This document shows, in pieces, positions 33,181 through 44,757 of a stretch of 64,000 nucleotides of DNA. This DNA is from Aquatica leii. Its lineage: Eukaryota > Arthropoda > Insecta > Coleoptera > Lampyridae. A program made the position numbers and the translations under genes. The first letter of the stretch is position 1. Every line of letters starts with the position of its first letter. Location of the stretch: the NCBI GenBank assembly GCA_035610365.1, contig CM069432.1, forward strand, positions 27,962,354 to 28,026,353, written 5' to 3'. A model generated the notes under the pieces. The model saw only the letters and a list, made by a program, of their open reading frames with translations. It made no database searches and was not told the origin of the DNA.

Positions 33181-34930
33181 AGTATTATCTTGATGTTAAA
33201 ATTATAGCCAAAAATAAAGTTTATCGAAAACAATTTATACAAATCACTTCAGAAAACAGCGCCAACTGAAGAAATCAAAACATTAAATAAGCAGGTTGCC
33301 AAACTGAGTTCTAAGAAAACTAAAGTTATTATTTGTACTTCTTGCATGGCAACTTTTTTTGTTTTTTTAGCTAAAGTTAGGTTTTGTTTACAACCGCAGA
33401 TAAGCATAATCGAGTACATAAAGTACATTTTGTTAAGTTAGGTCAGTGTGAATATGAAGAAATCAAGATTGGTGTTTGCTGTAATTATTTTACTAACAAT
33501 TTATTTTTTGGATGATGGATAATTAAAAAGAACTATAATTAACGTATTGTGCTGCATAATTAAAAAACTAACTATGTACTAAAAACAGTTTTGCATATTT
33601 CGCTTTATTATTGCAGTGTATTTGCTTATTTTTTATGACCTACGTAACATTACCTCATTTAAACATCTATAAATACGTTATCTTTCAGTTATTTGATGTT
33701 TTTAGTGTATTTGGAGATAATGTGCAGTTCTTAGAATAACAACTTAATTTGACTACGTCTTATTTTGTATTTATTTTTATTTTTGATGTCAGCAAATTAC
33801 TGAAAAGAAATGAGTAGCTCTTAGAATTAAATTGAACATCGTAACATGGTTTTGATTTCTTTTTATTAAAATTGTCACCACACTTAGGACTATTTAATGC
33901 AACAGGTTCGCAATTTTCAATTTATTCGATTTTTTTAAATGTTTTATTAAAACTTTTATTTGTATTAATGCTATATTTTTATCTTATAAATTAATCAAAT
34001 ACGGCACTGTATGTATTTATTCTTTTCTAACCAATAAACATGTTTTTTTTCGAATATCGGATTTTTTTTCATTCGGTTATTGTTATCAAAAACGATAATT
34101 ATTAATAAAAAAATAAATCTGTAATTTATTTAGTTAGCTAAATAAAATTATTTATTTAAAATTGACAACTTATAAATGCTTACATTTAAAATATGATAAA
34201 ATCGGACATTTTACTTTAAATTTCAGTTTCTGCGAGTTTGTGTAGTTACTATGATAAAACTTGGCACGCGCGTTCCGCACCTAATAAAACAAAAAGTTAA
34301 AGAAAAAACACAATTATTAACTAACATAAGTTGAAGAGTTTAGGTGAACTATTAAAAAGTTGTAAAATTTACATTTCAGCGACACCGACTTATGGTTGCA
34401 ATCCGATTAATTAAAGCACGCGTGCAGATGTATGCAAAATAAAGATTAAGAGGATATACTACAGCACTACGAAAATAAACCACAACACCATTTAACTTTT
34501 AGATTGTGAGAATAATTCTAACAATATAATTACTATACATTTTATTAGCAAATAATTTGATTTTACCATCCAACTCAAAATGGCATTGATTTCACAAAAT
34601 TATTAATATATTCTTTCTTATTTTTGTTATATCCGACTTTTTTTAAAGTTTTTAATGTTGATGTCTACGACTGTTAGGGTTCTTGTTTGTATACTTTTAG
34701 ATACGTGTCATTGTAATTAGATTAAGATCAAGATTTTTTTAAGTACCTAATAGTGTTATTGCTCGAATCTATTTGTACTAACGCAATAAATCGTCTTGAA
34801 ATCTGAAACAGTTTTTGAAAAAGTAATTTATACTATAAGATTTGTCATTATATGTCGTTTATGTTACTGATATCATTTATTAATATAAAGCTATAGTTCT
34901 GTCAATGCATTTGTGGAAGTACATTAGAGT
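33181..34930. other. anonymous AT-rich stretch
   Basis: No open frame with a recognisable domain, no terminal repeats and no RNA gene seen. Composition is AT-rich throughout. Confidence 0.45.
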
Positions 34931-34936
34931 GTTTTC

Positions 34937-34980
34937 CCATTGCTGAAGAGCTCCAAAAGGGTGAAACAGCCGTCTAGTGG
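34937..34980 (+). ncRNA. hammerhead ribozyme candidate (type I)
   Basis: All conserved parts of a hammerhead are present in order. Stem I pairs CCATTG (34937-34942) with TAGTGG (34975-34980). The core CTGAAGA is at 34943-34949. Stem II is GCTC/GGGT (34950-34953 with 34959-34962) with a CAAAA loop. GAAA is at 34963-34966. A 2-bp stem III (A34966-U34973, C34967-G34972) has a four-base loop, and the cleavage triplet GUC is at 34972-34974. Some pairs are G-U, so it may be weak. Stem III this short is what Penelope-like elements and small retrozymes show. No such element is otherwise visible around it, so it may be a relic. Self-cleavage is inference from the fold. Confidence 0.6.
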
Positions 34981-34984
34981 TTCA

Positions 34985-36300
34985 CTCTGCTGGCATTTTT
35001 ACATTTGCATTTACATTCTTTATTTTACGATGTTATACTTTATTTAAAACTTATTTGAATTAGGCGGGTATAAAATCAGCTTGTCAATGTTTCTACTTCT
35101 ATAGCTACTTACAAATTGCAAATTTATATTTTATTAGTTCCAGTTGTGCATTTAATTTTTTGTTAAAGTTGAGTTAAATAAACTCGAAAGATTTTTTTAA
35201 ACAAATGTCTTATTTATAAAATATACACAATAAATGTATTACGTAAACAAATCAAATAAAACCTACAAAAAACTAAAACTTAATTTTTTTTTAACATTAA
35301 ACAATTATTTATAACTAAGTATAATTTTAGCACTTATTTTTATAAAAACTTAATTTCCATTTTAAACTTTTTGTGTGCTTTCATTTTTTTAAATGTTTTA
35401 TATGCTACGTTTTTGCAGTTTTGTAATTATAATGTCAATCTTATTTGAAAACAATAATTTTAATTTTTTTCGGATACCTTTTATATTATAGATTTATCTG
35501 AGACTAGAATATTTTATCAGTAATCGTTCTAAATCTTTTACGATCGTTTCACTGCCTCCTTCTTAAAACTGTTCTGTTGCAAACAAAAAATTGGACGCCA
35601 CACCAACAGAAAGGGTCGTGGCGATTGCGGCAGCTTTCTTTATTTTGGAAACTTCTTTGAGCATAAAAGTAGCAGTCAATAGACTTTTTCTGACCCAATG
35701 TTTTACTTGTATGGTAATTATACACCAATTAGACGCCTGTTCCTAGGAAGACGGCGTTTAACATATTTCAAAATGTTCTCTAATCCAATGAAATATTTCT
35801 ATTCTTTCTTTCATGTTTTATGTTTAGGAGTATTACCTTTTAATAAATTTTTGTACATATTATCATATGTATTATATTATATATTATGTGTATTGTGTAA
35901 AAAATGTGTCGTTTCCTTCATAATTTTATTCATTCATACCTAAATTTAGCGAATACTTCGTAACTAAGCAGTTCAATTACCTTTAAAGTCATTTGACCAC
36001 ATGACTATATAAAATTGTTTTTTGGCAATTTTTATAATTTTAAATTTATTAAAATTCAATATTCCTAAATAAAACGTCAAACATAAATTAATAATATTTC
36101 TTTTATTCATAAATATTTTTTAAACAATAATAATAAACTTAAAATTTAACACTTTTCCCGTTCCATTTTTGTTGCATAAATAATTTTATTGGTTTCTTTG
36201 TTGTTGTGATTTCTTATTATGCAGATAAATTTTTGTAGTTATTTATATATCTAATTGTTAACGAAATTGAACATAGATTCATACATATATCACTGAATTT
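34985..36300. other. anonymous AT-rich stretch
   Basis: Nothing recognisable apart from a somewhat GC-richer block at about 35590-35640. The open frame at 35698-35943 is rich in F, Y, L and I, as AT-rich DNA gives by chance, and shows no domain. Confidence 0.4.
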
Positions 36301-36307
36301 TAATTTA

Positions 36308-36343
36308 CCTGAATTTGTCCATTTTCATTGACCGCGGGTGTAC
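36308..36343 (-). repeat. partial copy of the candidate exon at 4674-4775
   Basis: On the minus strand this matches the first 36 nt of the exon at 4674-4775 with about three differences, and would encode TPAVNENGQIQ against TLAVNENGHIQ. It ends in a donor-like CAG|GTAAAT, whereas the exon copy reads on. The left arm of a Penelope-like element begins about 50 bases upstream of it on that strand. Confidence 0.55.
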
Positions 36344-36393
36344 ATAAAAATTCTTTTGCATTTATTATTTAATACAGTTAGTATATCTAACAG

Positions 36394-36765
36394 GATATTT
36401 TTTATAATTTAACGTTATTTTTTTATAAAATCCCAATAGGACGTCGTGCAAGGAGAAAATTAATTTATTTCGATTATATTCTGTAGGCGACGTTTCACAG
36501 ACTGCAGCGCCTGCTTCATCAGGCATTCTATTTATTTGAATAAAAAAACATAACACAGTAAGTAAAAATTATTACACACATTTAGAATTATAATAGTAAA
36601 ACTAATTAAACTAATTAATACATATGTATATGTAATCTGTCTTAAATTACATTTTTAAAACAAACTTATTAATCGAATTGGGTATGTGTAATATTAGTAT
36701 TTATATTTTTAGATATCACAAAAATTTAAATTATCACAACAACATAATTTGGAGTTGAAGAACAA
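36394..36765 (-). repeat. left arm of the Penelope-like element, with hammerhead-like core
   Basis: Inverted partner of the right arm. On the minus strand, 36492-36522 reads CTGATGA, a hairpin stretch (GCAG with CTGT) and GAAAC followed by GTC. This is the hammerhead core, but stem I pairing is weak here (about two pairs), so this copy may be inactive. The right arm has the same site in a more degraded form. Confidence 0.75.
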
Positions 36766-36773
36766 TTTTTTTT

Positions 36774-38020
36774 TTGATTAAAAACGGACATATAGAACTC
36801 AACACGTATAAGAAACTAGTCACATATAATAGTATTTCACCTAAGTTCTGTGGTTTAGTGAAAATACATAAAGACGATCATCCTTTAAGACCAATTTTTT
36901 CAAGTATAGAATCACCGACATACGCCTTATCCAAATATATATCTTCTATTATCAGTAACATATCATATAATTTAATTATAATATAAAAAACTCATTCGAA
37001 TTAATGGACAAAATTAAAAATTTAACCATTCCTGATAATTACATACTAATTATTAAATTTTTATTTAATTTAAGATATTTTTCATTGAATTGATAATTCT
37101 ATATACAAAAATTTGGGACAGCAATGGGCAATCCTTCTTCAGCTATACTAGCAAATCTCACTAAACTTCACACTAATTTTCTTATATGTTTATGTTGATG
37201 ATATTATTACTTGCATTCCAAATAATAAAATAAAAGAAACTCTAACGGTATTAAACAGCTACAACCCACATTTAAAATTCACTGTAGAAACAGAAAAAGA
37301 TGAAAAAATACCATTTTTAAAAGTTTTGTTAATTAAAGATCAGGCAACAAATTAAATCATTACAGATTGGTACAAAAAACCCATAACATCAAATGGAACT
37401 ATTAACTATCTATCAAAGCACCCGTACAACCAAAAAATTAACATAATAAAATCTATAAAAAACAAGATTTTAATTCTAAGCAACCCGCAATTTCATAAAA
37501 AAAAATTTAAACCTATTAAAAACTAACCTAAGAAATAATAATTACCCTAATTCAATAATTAACAAAATATTATTCCGTCAACAAAAACACCTCATTAATT
37601 CAAACAACGACAATGTTAACAACATACAGTACACTAAACTTACTAACCTTCCAGTTTTATGTTATAATATTAAATTGATACTCCAATGGAACCAAGTAAT
37701 GATATCGTTCTACAATAAAAACACTATTTACAACAACTTCTATACTAAATTAAAAGATAAAACTACTACTATGGAAAATCAAACATAATTTATAAGATTG
37801 ATTGTGAAGGGTGCCTAAATTGCTATATAGGTCAAACTAAACAAAAATTAAAACATCGTATTAAAAACCATAAATATGACTGCAATAAAGGTAAAGAAAA
37901 GACAGCCCTATTTACCCGCCACTGTCAATTTAGTCATAATTTCAATAACCCAGTCATTCCAGACATTGAAAATAATTATAATAAACGTTTCAGAAATGAT
38001 TTACATAAAAATTTACAATA
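36774..38020 (+). pseudogene. Penelope reverse transcriptase and GIY-YIG endonuclease, decayed
   Basis: The N-terminal readable part is SPKFCGLVKIHKDDHPLRPI followed by SPTYALSKYISSI, a hallmark of Penelope-type reverse transcriptases. A region with GTAMGNPSSAILAN comes next, then the catalytic YVDDIIT (about 37191), FTVETEKDEKIPFLKVLL and WYKKPITSNGTINYLSKHP. After about 37780 comes the GIY-YIG domain (IYKIDCEGCLNCYIGQTKQK, LKHRIKNHKYDC), whose enzyme would cut DNA for insertion. Stops and frame changes occur near 36985, 37090, 37350, 37525 and elsewhere. Confidence 0.88.
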
Positions 38021-38565
38021 ATCGTGTTAAATAAAACCGACATTCAAAATTTTAACATTGCATATAATGATTTAATTAGTAAAATAAAAAATAATGGTAG
38101 TTAAGACAATTTTTAAGTTACGATAATTTAATATAATTAGAACGTAAATAACTAAAAGTAATTAAGGAAGATACTAAGAAAGGTTATATAAGTGTTACAA
38201 TAACTAATACGAATACATTGTGTCATGTTAGATAAGCATTTTTACATAATTATATGTATGTAATCAGTGTAAACATTTACCTGAAGAAAAATTATGTATA
38301 AATTCAACACTGTGATTAGGATAGTTAGGTTTTCGTGGTCCTAAATTTAGTTACTACTTAAATTTCCATTACCTTATAATTGGTGAGTTCTTAAGATTCT
38401 ATTAACATAATCAAAAAAAATATTTGTTCTTCAACTCCAAATTATGTTGTTGTGATAATTTAAATTTCTGTGATATCTAAAAATATAAATACAATTAAAC
38501 ACATACCAAATTCGATTAATAAGTTCGTTTTAAAAATGTAATTTAAGACAGATCACATATACATA

Positions 38566-40454
38566 CAGTGTGTTCGAAAAGTATGGAATATATTATACCG
38601 GTCGATAAATATGCACTTTACACGAAAAAGTTGTAAATAAAAGTTGTTTATCACTTAGTTATCTACCACCTGGGAGAAATCAATTTAAATTTTTGCTGTA
38701 AACAAAATCGCAACGAATAACACTTACATTTTTTTAAATGGCAAGGCACGTCTTTATTATACTCATTTCATAGAGTCTTTTTTTCTCTTTTCAACCGTAT
38801 GAAACTTGAATACCTTTACATCAAAAAATTTTCAAGAAAAACAAGGACATGTCTAACAAATTTATTTTACTGAGCAGCATTAATTATGTACGTAATATGT
38901 AGTATTAAAACAATTGAATGCACTGTCACAATAGCAAATATTAAACTTTAAATATCTTTACATAAAATTGTTATAACAAAAAAATGTATTTAAACTAAAC
39001 TTACAATAAATGTTCAAAATGTAAACCATTCATAATTTGACACTGGTAAATTCGATTTTTAAAACCATCGATTGCTTTTGAAATCATATTTCGAGTTATA
39101 GCTCTTATCTCAACTCTAATGCGATTTTTCAAATTTTCAACATTATCAGGTCTATTTACATAAATTTTGCTTTTAATATAGCCCCAAAGAAAAAAATCTA
39201 GTGGACTTAAATCCGGCGAGCTAGCAGGCCATTCTATCGCACCTCTTCTGCCTATCCATGTATTTTGAAAAGTATTGTTAAGAAAGTGGCGGACATTAAT
39301 TCCAAAATGTTAAGGTGCCCCGTCTTGTTGAAGCCATATTCTGTTATGAGGTATATCTGGATCTACTTCATGTGGAAATAACTCGGCCAAAGCAGGAACT
39401 ATCTCAAATCTTAAGAAATCGAGATAAATATTCGCCGTTAAACTACCTTAAAAAAAATATGGTCTCAAAATTTGACTTCCAATCATTCCTACCCAGACGT
39501 TGACTTTCTGCTGGAATTGGGTGTGTCCTTCCAGTGAGGATTTTGTGAAGACCAGTAACGTGTGTTTTGTTTGTTAATTGTGCCGTTTAAACAAAACGTG
39601 GCCTCATCAGCAAAAAGGATATTTTTATGAAAATGTGCATCTCGTTCAAGTTTGTTTGTTATTGTTTCACAAAACTCCAGCCTTCTGTCCAAATCGTCTT
39701 CAAATAATTCTTGAACTACACAAGCTTTATAAGGATGAAATTTTTCTTTTTTTAAAACGTCATGTACAGCCGATTTATTCAAATTATGGTCTCTAGCAAT
39801 TTGCCGAACAGAAATTTGTGGATTTTCCTCAACAGACAAGAACACATTTTCTTGTTCCACATTACTTAATGACAAAGGTCTACCAGTTCTACTCGCATCT
39901 TTCACCGAACCTGTCTCTTGAAATTTCCGTCAAATTTTGCTTACCGTGGACTGCGAAATGTTTAATTCTGGATGCAAGTTATTAAATAAATTACGTACTT
40001 CGTCTTGGGTTCTTCTTCTATCTTTATATCCCAGAATCATTAAAATTTCAATTCTATGTTTCTCAGATAATTGAGCCATATTTCAAGCACTAACAAATGC
40101 ATTCAATTGTTTCAATACTACATATTACGTACATAATTAATACTGCTCAGTAAAATAAATTTGTTAGACATGTCCTTGTTTTTCTTGAAAATTTTTTGAT
40201 GTAAAGGTATTCAAGTTTCATATGGTTGAAAAGAGAAAAAAAGACTCTATCAAATGAGCATAATAAAGACGTGCCTTGCCATTTAAAAAAATGTAAGTGT
40301 TATTCGTTGCGATTTTGTTTACAGCAAAAATTTAAATTGATATCTCCCAGGTGGTAGATAACTAAGTGATAAACAACTTTTATTTACAACTTTTTCGTGT
40401 AAAGTGCATATTTATCGACCTGTATAATATATTCCATACTTTTCGGACACACTG
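38566..40454 (-). mobile_element. mariner-type transposon with long inverted repeats, in the Penelope arm
   Basis: A 1889 bp element with TA on both sides (38564-38565 and 40455-40456) and inverted arms of about 357 bp (38566-38922 and 40098-40454), beginning CAGTGTGTTCGAAAAGTATG. The transposase gene is on the minus strand and nearly readable in one frame. The Penelope arm sequence continues directly on both sides, so this insertion came later. The arms are nearly identical, suggesting it is younger than its host element. Confidence 0.93.
39001..40079 (-). pseudogene. DD41D mariner-type transposase with three stops
   Basis: Starts at ATG 40079 (MAQLSEKHRIEILMILGY) and ends at a TAA at 39001-39003 (NGLHFEHLL), about 359 codons in one frame. 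The two helix-turn-helix parts (LNISQSTVSKI; ISVRQIARDHNLNKSAV) are followed by catalytic blocks FADEATFCLNG, WLQQDGAP and SSPDLSPLDFFLWG. The spacing of the last two aspartates is 41 residues. Only three in-frame stops break it: TGA in the first helix-turn-helix (about 39930), TAA before GSLTANIY (about 39450), and TAA just after QQDGAP (about 39310). This is the best-preserved mariner-type gene in the window. Confidence 0.9.
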
Positions 40455-40669
40455 TATGTATTAATTCGTTTAATTAGTTTTACTATTATAATTCTAAATG
40501 TGTCTAATAATTTTTACTTACTGTGTTATGTATTTTTATCCAAATAAATAGACACTGGCAGACACTGCAGTCTGTGAAACGTCGCCTACAGAATATAATC
40601 CAAAGAAATTATTTTTCTCCTTACACGTCCTCCTATTGGGATTTTATATAAAAAATTATTAAAGATATT

Positions 40670-41645
40670 TTTATAGTTTCTTTTTCTATTTTTTACGTTT
40701 TTGTTTGCGCTAATAAAGTGGTAACAACAATATTACAAAATTTGTTTAGATAAAAGTAAAACTTTACAAAACAAGGTAACAACAACAAATAACTTTGTCT
40801 GTGCAGATGTACATATGTATGTAGTAGCTAAATGTAGTAAAATAAATAATAATAATACAATAATGTATACACAAAATAATATTTGCTTAAAGAATTTAGA
40901 AATGAAAATAAAGCAATTTATATATGAAACGTGCGTTTAAATATTTTACAAAATTATAGAAATTATTTTTAGTAAAATAAACATTTTGAAATGTAAACCA
41001 CTATAAACGATAACGAAAGTAATGAAATTTTAGATACGACGTTAAGTTGAATTGTTTATTATAGCGTGAGTTGATGTAGAATTGCACACAACTAGGAAAC
41101 TGTTAGTTTCCAAACGTTAGCTCTATATGACAGTTTAATATATTGCAAACAGTTCCGCAGCGTTAATGGAACTAGATGTGAGCGATAAATAATTTGTAAC
41201 AATCGCCCATTTTGTCTTGTTTTATTCAGTTATATAAATAATGGTATATCGTAACGGCGGTGTGAAATAGCTAAATATTAATGATAATTCTAACAAACAC
41301 GTAAACATTATTACGACAAATGCAAATTTGTTTTTCAAATTAAATTTAATTAAACGTTTTTGTTTTTTTAATAAGTATTAAATGTTTTTGCAAATTAAGA
41401 AATTTTTAACGCACGTTTGCTTAATGACAATTAAAATGCATTTAGTACAATTGTAATAATTATAATATCGAAGATGATCAATTTTATATTGTTTATTTAC
41501 ATCTAAAATGTTTGTAAAATACATATAAATATGTAAACTTTTTTGTAAAATTTACACTGTAAATTGATATTTTGAATATATTCATCTTTCTCTTCAGGTA
41601 TTGGTTGTTAAATTGTTAATTTTTTTAAAGTATACAAATAGTGAA
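40670..41645. other. AT-rich stretch without a recognisable gene
   Basis: No domain, inverted repeat or RNA signal that I can support. Confidence 0.4.
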
Positions 41646-41753
41646 AGTACACTGGGTTTCAAATAAAATGCACCACATAGAAGCCTTATTGTTGTAGTCT
41701 TTTAGATTTTTTTTAGATGTAGTTATCAGTTATCATTGTTTGTAAATGTCAGA

Positions 41754-42553
41754 ATGCCACGAGTTCGCAGACGAGGTAATATTCAACAATTAACGCTTTT
41801 TGATAGAGGGTGAATTATTTGGTATTCAGAAAACTGGGTTGGGATATCGTAAAATCGCCAGAAGATTAGGACGTACTCATTTAGTAATATTACGAGCATG
41901 TCGAGGATGCCACGAGGAACAGTTGCAAACACGACGTAGCGTACTGGGCGACCCAGAGTCACGCATAAACAAGAAGATCGTCTGTTAAGAAGAAGTGCCG
42001 TTTAAGACCCTATGGAACCATCGCGTTCAGTTGAAATAAACTGGATATGAGTATACTAACATTAGAATGTCTTCCGTAAGGGGCTTCATCAGGGCGTGAG
42101 ATAAATCGCAAAACTCAAACAAGCAATCGAAATCTAATTAAGAACTTCTCAAAAGTTAGGTTATCCACTTGTAAAATAAGCCATAATCTAAACTATGAAA
42201 AGGTAAGAAAGAAAACGATAACCTGAAAAAGCAAACGAAAATCTAATAAAGAACCACTACCGAGTTAGGTAATCAACTTGTGAACCAAGCCAGATTCTAA
42301 ACTCCGTAGAAGTGACTTAAGAAGATATGAGTAGCTGGTCGCAAAGTGTCTATGAGTACTGTTTATCGTCGAATACGAATTTTTGGATTGCGATCATATC
42401 GACCAAACTCTTCTATGGCACTCGGACGGGGGTACACGTGTGCGGAGACCTAGAGGACAAAACTACAAATTACAGTTTGTACAACAAAAACATACTGGCT
42501 TAACACCCGCTGTAATAGTTTGGAGTGGCATTTATTGGGAAGTCAGTTCTTCT
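41754..42553 (+). pseudogene. Tc1-type transposase, N-terminal part, decayed
   Basis: ATG 41754 opens MPRVRRRGNIQQLTLFDRG, then a frame change leads into the first helix-turn-helix GIQKTGLGYRKIARRLGRT. Further on come the basic linker (GRPRVTRKQEDRLLRRSA in another frame) and, after a 0.25 kb insert, the second helix-turn-helix (VSMSTVYRRIRIFGLRSYRP). The first part of the catalytic domain carries WHSDGGTRVRRPRGQNY and LTPAVIVWSGIYW. It stops at the Gypsy LTR, before the second catalytic block. Stops and frame changes occur near 41808, 41985 and 42400. Confidence 0.75.
42055..42305. repeat. insert in the Tc1 gene with two imperfect repeat units
   Basis: Two copies of about 72 bases (about 42125-42196 and 42233-42303) share words such as TTAGGTTATCCACTTGT / TTAGGTAATCAACTTGTG and end in TCTAAACT; they are spaced about 109 bases apart. 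To their left, 42074-42092 read on the minus strand gives CTGATGAAGCCCC, which resembles a decayed hammerhead core. The block interrupts the readable Tc1 transposase, so it is an insertion, perhaps related to Penelope-like repeats. Confidence 0.5.
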
Positions 42554-43484
42554 TGTTATGTTAAAAAGTTGTTAGTTCATTTTTTTAGTATAAAAATTTT
42601 TCAAGTATAAAATTTGTTCCCTACCTTTTTCTTCATAGCCAGTTGTCAAAACGAATTCATTTTCCTGTTAACGTTTTGGAAATTACGAACCGTTGTTAGC
42701 GGATTTGGTTCCAATTTTCACCCTTCCTAAGGAAAAAAAACACGTTTTTTTTAATTTGATTAAAATATAAAATAACTAATTTTCCCTAATTGCATTATCT
42801 ACAATGTACGGTTTTAAATCTTTTACGTGCCATCGTCCTTTTGAATTACCAATGTCGTCTTCTAATTCATAAACACAGTAACCAAGTTGACGTTTAATCT
42901 TATAATGTCCCTCATATTTTCCAGCTAATTTTTTATTAAAGAAGTTGGCAGCATCTGATAATGCATAATTCCATTTTCACACCATCTGCCCAACTTCATA
43001 TCTTACATCTCTGCGTCGTAAATTGTATCTTTGGCAAAGTACCACTCGCCCTTACGTATAATCGGTACAATCCCCATTTTAACCCAAAAATCGATCCCTA
43101 AGATTGAATTTTGTCTTAAATTGGGTACTACATACAAATCAATTAACTTAACGACGCCTTTTAGTTATACTGGTGCATTAACAACGCCCAAACATTGACA
43201 CTGATCATTATTCGCTACATGACAAAAAATTGTTTTACTAATATCTAATTTTAAGCCTAACTTTTGCAAGTGTTCCCACGCGTTTTGATTAATAAAGGTT
43301 TTGTTCGTTCCGGAATCGAGCAGACCATAAAACTTAATACCTAAAATATTTACAAGCACATACGGACATTCACCGTCAGCAACTTGAGCGAGAACGTAAT
43401 CCAATACAAGTCTTTGATTAAACTGTTCCATTGGAACTAAACTATTACCGTTGACTGATTGTGATTGCTGGAGCAGTTTCCGGT

Positions 43485-44757
43485 CTAAAACTGTCTCCGA
43501 CCTCCGTTTCCCGATGAAGAGTTACAAACTGGACAATTAATTTTGGTGAAACCTGCTTTTCCACAATTAAAACATTTGAGTTCAGTTCTCACATGACATT
43601 GATGCGCTATATGCTCTGGTTTGTTACATCTAAAACATGCTTTTATATTTGAGGAAACCACCTCTCTAACTTTCAACGGCGAGTTTCTAACATCTTGATA
43701 ACATTTGGAAGATGACTGAGCATAATATAGATCAGGTTCTAGTGTTAACTGGCCACGAACAGAGGGTTTGTATTCTGAAATTTTCTCTCTCGCAGCTTCT
43801 AATTTGCGACAGTAATGAATCAATTCTAGAGGTGTATTGATTTCTACTAATAACAAACGTTCTTGATAAAATGGCAATATGTTTGATCGAAGGACTTTGA
43901 GACGTAAACTGTCTAATACAGGAGTAGGCATCCTATCAAAAAGTGTCATCATTGCAGCAACGTAAATACCAATAGTTTCGTTTGGACCTTGGGTTCGTTT
44001 TAAAATTTGAATCAGCCCTATGAGCAGGTAAAAATTCTTCTCTCATTAATACAACTAAACTGTTCCAATCCTTAACTTGATTACGAACCAATCTAAACCA
44101 AAGAAGCGCTTCATCAAAAAGATCTATAGCAGAAGCAAATAATTGTTGCTTACCCACATTGCGTGATTTGCATAACTCATCGACTTTTTCGAGGAATGAA
44201 CTAAAACTTACGTCCCCTCGACCAGAAAATTTCATATCCACTTAGAAACCGGAATCAAGTGAGAAGGAGTATTACTTGAAGATATTGTACTAACGTGTTG
44301 ACAATTGGAATTACTTTCAGTAGCTGGTGCTACATGTTGAGAATAAAGTGAAGCAGTCTCAGCATCAACCTTTATGGAACTGTAATCAGCAATAAGCTCC
44401 GCTAAAGAAGCTAATAAATCAGATCTCTTCGTCAGTACTTGAAATTCTATTTATTCGACTAAAGAGATGACTAAATTTTGTTTAAAGTTTCTTAGTAGTA
44501 GACACACAAGCAGGATCCGTAAAAGATGACATTATTTTTCTAAGCTCCGTTACTTTTTGTTCACAAACAATTGATTCATTTTTTTCATCTAATTTTAAGG
44601 AACAAACAAAAGAACTACTGGATTTTTTAAGAGCTAACACGCCTCTTAAACTTTATCGTAACTTGTCTACACCTTCAGATGTCCCTACATCTCTAACTTT
44701 CAATTCATAATCTAACTCATCTTTAGACATCCTATCGATATCAAAACGAAATGCCAT
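43485..44757 (-). pseudogene. gag region of Gypsy fossil D
   Basis: Starts MAFRFDIDRMSKDELDYELK, the usual front of Gag in this insect Gypsy lineage. It continues with DMKFSGRGDVSFSSFLEKV and ASAIDLFDEALLWFRLV, and ends with two CCHC zinc knuckles (CFRCNKPEHIAHQC and CFNCGKAGFTKINC). It is a fossil. The capsid part resembles the gag of fossil C (GVSQHQVFLSAFEVLSGKAL), so the two elements belong to one lineage. Confidence 0.8.

Larger units (their letters stand above)
36394..40668 (+). mobile_element. Penelope-like element with inverted arms, split by a mariner-type element
   Basis: Arms at 36394-36765 and at 38424-38565 plus 40457-40668 are inverted copies of each other, about 360 bp long, sharing the words CAACTCCAAATTATGTTGTT and GTGAAACGTCGCCTACAG. 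Between them is a Penelope-type reverse transcriptase followed by a GIY-YIG endonuclease domain. A mariner-type transposon (38566-40454) is inserted in the right arm with a TA duplication. The coding part lacks the front of the reverse transcriptase and has several stops and frame changes. Inverted or partly inverted terminal repeats are known in this class. Confidence 0.88.
41650..42553 (+). mobile_element. Tc1-type element, left part
   Basis: Begins after TA (41648-41649) with CACTGGGTTTCAAATAAAAT, a Tc1-like terminus. A transposase gene follows from 41754. It is interrupted by a small insert (about 42055-42305) and is cut off at 42554, where the LTR of Gypsy fossil C begins. The right part of the Tc1 element was not found beyond that fossil. 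Confidence 0.7.

Noticed and set aside
35698-35943. An 81-codon frame rich in F, Y and L
   Set aside because: Composition effect in AT-rich DNA; no motif or context.
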